Below the pieces are notes generated by a model. It ran no database searches. It saw only the letters and a program-made list of their open reading frames with translations, and was not told where the DNA came from. The translations under genes were made by a program, and so were the position numbers. 23,322 bases of DNA, from the IMG/VR virus record IMGVR_UViG_3300024518_003623, positions 1-23,322 of that record; one strand, given 5' to 3'. Positions within the stretch are counted from its first letter, which is position 1. Every line of letters starts with the position of its first letter. This stretch comes from a virus. Shown here piece after piece: positions 20,706-23,322 of this stretch.

Positions 20706-20720
20706 TGACGCCGTTGTCAA
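20692..20720 (-). promoter_or_regulatory. Overlapping divergent promoter for the helicase operon
   Basis: On the minus strand TTGACA (20720-20715), a 17-nt spacer and TAACAT (20697-20692) form a good sigma70 match about 40-70 nt before the helicase ATG. It overlaps the rightward promoter, so RNA polymerase could not fill both at the same time. Confidence 0.5.
20705..20720. promoter_or_regulatory. Palindromic operator candidate TTGAC-N6-GTCAA, copy 2
   Basis: TTGACGCCGTTGTCAA overlaps the transcription start zone of the rightward promoter and the -35 of the leftward one. A protein bound here could affect both. It shares its arms, spacing and 12 of 16 bases with the copy at 10509-10524. Confidence 0.45.
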
Positions 20721-20743
20721 TTAATAAACCACAGGAGACACAC

Positions 20744-21493
20744 ATGGCACGTATTGAAATAGACACAAACGCGGACAGCCCCGCAGTTTTAAAAACCCTA
20801 GGCGCTACCATATTGGAAATGGCGCACGAGTTTGAGCGGGAAGGCCTCGCAAAAACCCCCGGCAAATCCGTCGAGCAGTTCGACAAAACTGTCGAGACGT
20901 TGGAGCCGCCTAAGGGCGCCGTTGAAAAAGAACTGGCCCGCCCTGGCGACACCGACACCGACGAGGAGACGCTGGGAAACGACAGCGCCGGCCAGGAGAC
21001 TGTTACACCCGGTGCGGGCGCTGCTCAAGATGCACAACGTGATCTTAACGGCGTAGAGTTTGACGGGGCATTCTGTAGCCGAGCGAAAGACCCGCACTAT
21101 GCTACCGGCAAGCGCAAAGGCCAGTGGAAAAAACGCAAGGGCGTCACGGACGAGCAGTACGACGCTTGGTACGACGGGCAGCTTAATGCCGGAGATAACC
21201 GCGAGTTTCTGGACGACTTGGCTGGCGCGGGTGACGATATAGACGTCTCCACCGCGTTTGGTGCTGCATCTAAGGCGCAGAAAGTTGCGGAGCGTGATTT
21301 TACAGGCGTGGGCGAGTTTATGGCCTGGACTTCCGAAAAAGTGGCCGCTCAGCTTCTGACCCAGGAGGACATCGGCGGCGCCTACAACCAGCTAGGCCTC
21401 GAAGCTATGGCCCTTTTCCAGCTGGCCGGCGCTGAGCAGTTGGAGGTTATCCATAGCCTTTATGATATTTTAGCCGTTAAGGCGGGCGCGTAA
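20744..21493 (+). CDS. Unknown phage replication-associated protein
   Basis: A 249-residue protein. The ATG at 20744 is chosen over an upstream ATG-less extension because AGGAG lies 8 nt before it. Residues 1-50 are helical (LGATILEMAHEFEREGLAKT), 60-95 are an acidic low-complexity linker, and the core GVEFDGAFCSRAKDPHYATG, KRKGQWKKRKGV, YDAWYDGQL is a compact motif often seen in unknown phage proteins next to DUF2800/DUF2815 genes. The C-terminal MALFQLAGAEQLEVIHSLYD is helical. No activity can be named. It is the first gene from the strong promoter. Confidence 0.65.
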   Translation: MARIEIDTNADSPAVLKTLGATILEMAHEFEREGLAKTPGKSVEQFDKTVETLEPPKGAVEKELARPGDTDTDEETLGNDSAGQETVTPGAGAAQDAQRDLNGVEFDGAFCSRAKDPHYATGKRKGQWKKRKGVTDEQYDAWYDGQLNAGDNREFLDDLAGAGDDIDVSTAFGAASKAQKVAERDFTGVGEFMAWTSEKVAAQLLTQEDIGGAYNQLGLEAMALFQLAGAEQLEVIHSLYDILAVKAGA

Positions 21494-21495
21494 CA

Positions 21496-22659
21496 ATGCC
21501 CTCGTATGCCTTGAGACCGAGCGCGGCACCCGTGTGGGGTAACTGCTCTGGCTCTGTTGCGGCGTCCGTGGGGCTGCCCAACATATCGGGCGAGGCCGCG
21601 CTCCGGGGTACAGCGGGGCACTGGGTTATTGAGTGTGTGCTGCATACCTTAAAACTGGGGGTACCTTGTGCCGCTGCCGAGTTTGTAGGCGAGAAGGCGG
21701 AAAACGGCGTCATTATCGACGAGGCCCTGGCGGAGTCCGCCCAGGTCTTTGTCGACGACGTAGTCGCCACGGCAGGCCCCCGCCTGCCCCAGGTAGTCGT
21801 CGAGAAGTGCATCCCGATGCCTACGATTAGCCAGCACAATGGGGGTACGCCGGACGCATGGCTCTGGGTGCCCGAGACGTTAACGCTGTACGTTTGGGAC
21901 TTTAAAAACGGGTTTTTAGAGGTACGCGCTAAGGATAACCTGCAGGTCGTAGACTACTCTGAGGGCATCCGGCACTATCTCGGGATAAGCGACGCGGACG
22001 CGATGCGCGTAACGCTGGACATGCGCATAGTACAGCCAAACAACTACCACGGCAGCGGCTCCGGCCCTGTGGATAGGCATGTCGGCGCGCTCTCAGACAT
22101 ACGCCCGCACGTTAACCGCTTGCGCATGAAAGCGGCGGAGGCTTTTAGCGAGCCTAAGCTTACGACGGGCCGCCATTGTCGGTATTGTCCCGCGCGTGTT
22201 GACTGCCCCGCGTCTAGGCGCTCCGTCTACGGTCTCTTTGATGTAGTCGACGCCCCGTACGACATGGACACCATAAGCATGGAGGACCTAACCGTCGAGT
22301 ATGACATCGTAAAGGCGGGCCTCGACCAGGCCCGTGGGCGCTTCGAGGCTATCGAGGAGACGCTAATGCACCGCATGCGCGGCGGGGAAGTAGCGCCAGG
22401 CAAGGCGCTAGGCTCAAAAGTAGGGCGTGAAGCCTGGCAAGTGGGCCCGGAAGTCGTGGAGGCGCTGGCGGGCCAGTTTGGGTTTAGTGTGTTGAAGGGG
22501 GAAGTTTTGACGCCTAAACAGTCCCGAGACCGGGCCCCCGAGGAAGTGCGCGAAGCTTTTGCCGAAGTTAGCCAGAAATTAACAGCCAAGCCCGCCAGGG
22601 GCCTGGCTATAATAAACGCGGACGACACTGTCGCCGCTCAAGTTTTCAAAAGAAAATAG
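21496..22659 (+). CDS. DUF2800 Cas4-like nuclease
   Basis: A 387-residue protein. PDAWLWVPETLTLYVWDFKN followed by LEVRAKDNLQVVDYSEGI is the PD-(D/E)XK core (D and K in VWDFKNG, Q and Y in the following helix). Cysteines at WGNC (residue 17) and HCRYCPARVDC (residues about 228-238) are placed to bind an iron-sulphur cluster as in Cas4/RecB-type nucleases. Phage DUF2800 proteins are predicted to degrade or process DNA ends in replication and recombination. It follows the previous gene by 2 nt and precedes the DUF2815 protein, the usual order. It is not evidence of a CRISPR system. Confidence 0.88.
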   Translation: MPSYALRPSAAPVWGNCSGSVAASVGLPNISGEAALRGTAGHWVIECVLHTLKLGVPCAAAEFVGEKAENGVIIDEALAESAQVFVDDVVATAGPRLPQVVVEKCIPMPTISQHNGGTPDAWLWVPETLTLYVWDFKNGFLEVRAKDNLQVVDYSEGIRHYLGISDADAMRVTLDMRIVQPNNYHGSGSGPVDRHVGALSDIRPHVNRLRMKAAEAFSEPKLTTGRHCRYCPARVDCPASRRSVYGLFDVVDAPYDMDTISMEDLTVEYDIVKAGLDQARGRFEAIEETLMHRMRGGEVAPGKALGSKVGREAWQVGPEVVEALAGQFGFSVLKGEVLTPKQSRDRAPEEVREAFAEVSQKLTAKPARGLAIINADDTVAAQVFKRK

Positions 22660-22669
22660 GAAAAAAATT

Positions 22670-23322
22670 ATGCCAATGTTTGATGATTCACACGTAAAAA
22701 TTGAGAACTGCTACCTACTATGGGACGGTATTACTAACCCCGAGAAAAAAGACGACGGGTCTGTTAAGTACTCGCTCAAAGTAGCCATACACCCTAATAA
22801 CCCCGACCTGGGCCTCCTGGACACTATGGCCCAGGCGACGCTTACGGCCAGCGAGTTTAAAGGTGTGCTACCTGCCGGCGGGATTATGCCTATAACTCAG
22901 ATAGCCCCCGGCAAATATAACGACCTTTTCGCCGGTTGGTACCAGGTAAGCCTTAAAACTAACCGCCTCCCTCAGGTTTTCGACGAGGCCGGCGTCGTTA
23001 TGGACCCTACGCAATACGCGCCCTATTTGTACGGCGCTCAGGTGGTCCACGTTGTGGCGCATTGTTTCTCATATAATAACAAGCAGAAAGGGGTTAGCGC
23101 CGGCCTCGACGGTTTTTCTATCGCGGTTAGTCAAAACGCGCAGCGCCACGACTTCGGTGGTGGTGGTGTTGACGTGTCGGGGGCTTTCCCAGGGGCGCAA
23201 GCTGCGCCAGGTATGCAACCGCAAGCTGCGCCAGGTATGCAACCGCAAGCTGCGCCAGGTATGCAACCGCAAGCTGCGCCAGGTATGCAACCGCAAGCTG
23301 CGCCAGGTATGCAACCGCAAGC
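22670..23322 (+). CDS. DUF2815 single-strand DNA-binding protein, C-terminus cut by the window edge
   Basis: Open from ATG 22670 to the right edge (217 codons). MPMFDDSHVKIENCYLLWDG, DDGSVKYSLKVAIHP, GKYNDLFAGWYQVSLKTNRL and YAPYLYGAQVVHVVAHCFSY match DUF2815 phage ssDNA-binding proteins (OB-like), which coat single strands during replication. The last residues before the edge are an eight-residue repeat, QAAPGMQP, at least five times: a flexible tail of unusual length. Such tails in SSBs contact partner proteins through their end. The ribosome-binding site is weak (AGGAAAA), and the preceding gene stops 10 nt upstream. Confidence 0.85.
   Translation, partial: MPMFDDSHVKIENCYLLWDGITNPEKKDDGSVKYSLKVAIHPNNPDLGLLDTMAQATLTASEFKGVLPAGGIMPITQIAPGKYNDLFAGWYQVSLKTNRLPQVFDEAGVVMDPTQYAPYLYGAQVVHVVAHCFSYNNKQKGVSAGLDGFSIAVSQNAQRHDFGGGGVDVSGAFPGAQAAPGMQPQAAPGMQPQAAPGMQPQAAPGMQPQAAPGMQPQ
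23197..23322. repeat. 24-bp in-frame tandem repeat at the right edge (DUF2815 tail)
   Basis: Five identical copies (23197-23316) plus the first 6 nt of a sixth, each coding for eight residues (QAAPGMQP). The repeat is cut by the end of the window, so its full copy number is unknown. Confidence 0.97.

Noticed and set aside
21496-22659. Cas4 of a CRISPR system
   Set aside because: The Cas4-like nuclease belongs to phage DUF2800 proteins next to DUF2815; no other Cas gene or array is seen.

Overview
The window is a contiguous piece of a tailed double-stranded DNA phage (Caudoviricetes) or a closely related prophage. The evidence is a recognisable packaging and head module (small and large terminase, DUF1073-type portal, MuF head protein, maturation protease with scaffold, decoration protein, HK97-fold-like capsid), tight ATGA-type gene overlaps, almost no intergenic DNA, and a phage replication set. 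Base composition is GC-rich. Shine-Dalgarno sequences and sigma70-like promoters point to a bacterial host that cannot be named from this sequence. No integrase, tRNA, rRNA, lysis cassette or CRISPR array was seen.

Layout. Positions 1-10433 are one leftward (minus-strand) late block. In transcription order it holds small terminase, large terminase, portal, an L,D-transpeptidase-like protein, MuF fused to a zinc-peptidase-like domain, a small unknown, protease-scaffold with a probable nested scaffold gene, decoration protein, major capsid protein, two small probable virion proteins separated by a terminator, and the start of a repetitive tail fibre that runs off the left edge. Positions 10434-10925 are the only long non-coding stretch. 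It is a divergent control region with three copies of a 13-bp near-palindrome, a TTGAC-N6-GTCAA palindrome, an A/T-rich core and a 10-bp tandem repeat. It may also be a replication origin, but that is not shown.

Rightward of it (10926-16005) is an early operon: five very small genes (two of them look like tandem paralogues, one is a 55-residue pentapeptide-repeat protein), a small HTH protein, a primase-polymerase/D5 helicase fusion, and four small unknowns, ended by a strong terminator. Next, 16041-18142 is an unexpected plus-strand cassette of beta-rich, virion-like genes. It meets head-on a leftward trio (18139-20652): a 100-residue TetR-like protein, a VRR-NUC-type nuclease and an SF2 helicase. 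A compact switch-like region at 20653-20743 carries overlapping divergent promoters. From 20744 to the right edge lie an unknown replication-associated protein, a DUF2800 (Cas4-like) nuclease and a DUF2815 single-strand DNA-binding protein with a repetitive tail.

Working together, the primase-helicase, SF2 helicase, nucleases and ssDNA-binding protein would replicate and process phage DNA, with a DNA polymerase probably encoded beyond the right edge. The left block builds the head and packages DNA. The most unusual points are two putative hydrolases embedded in the head module, a nested scaffold start with a segment shared with the capsid protein, strong depletion of GATC across the window, and the overlapping divergent promoters with a palindrome that recurs 10 kb away.
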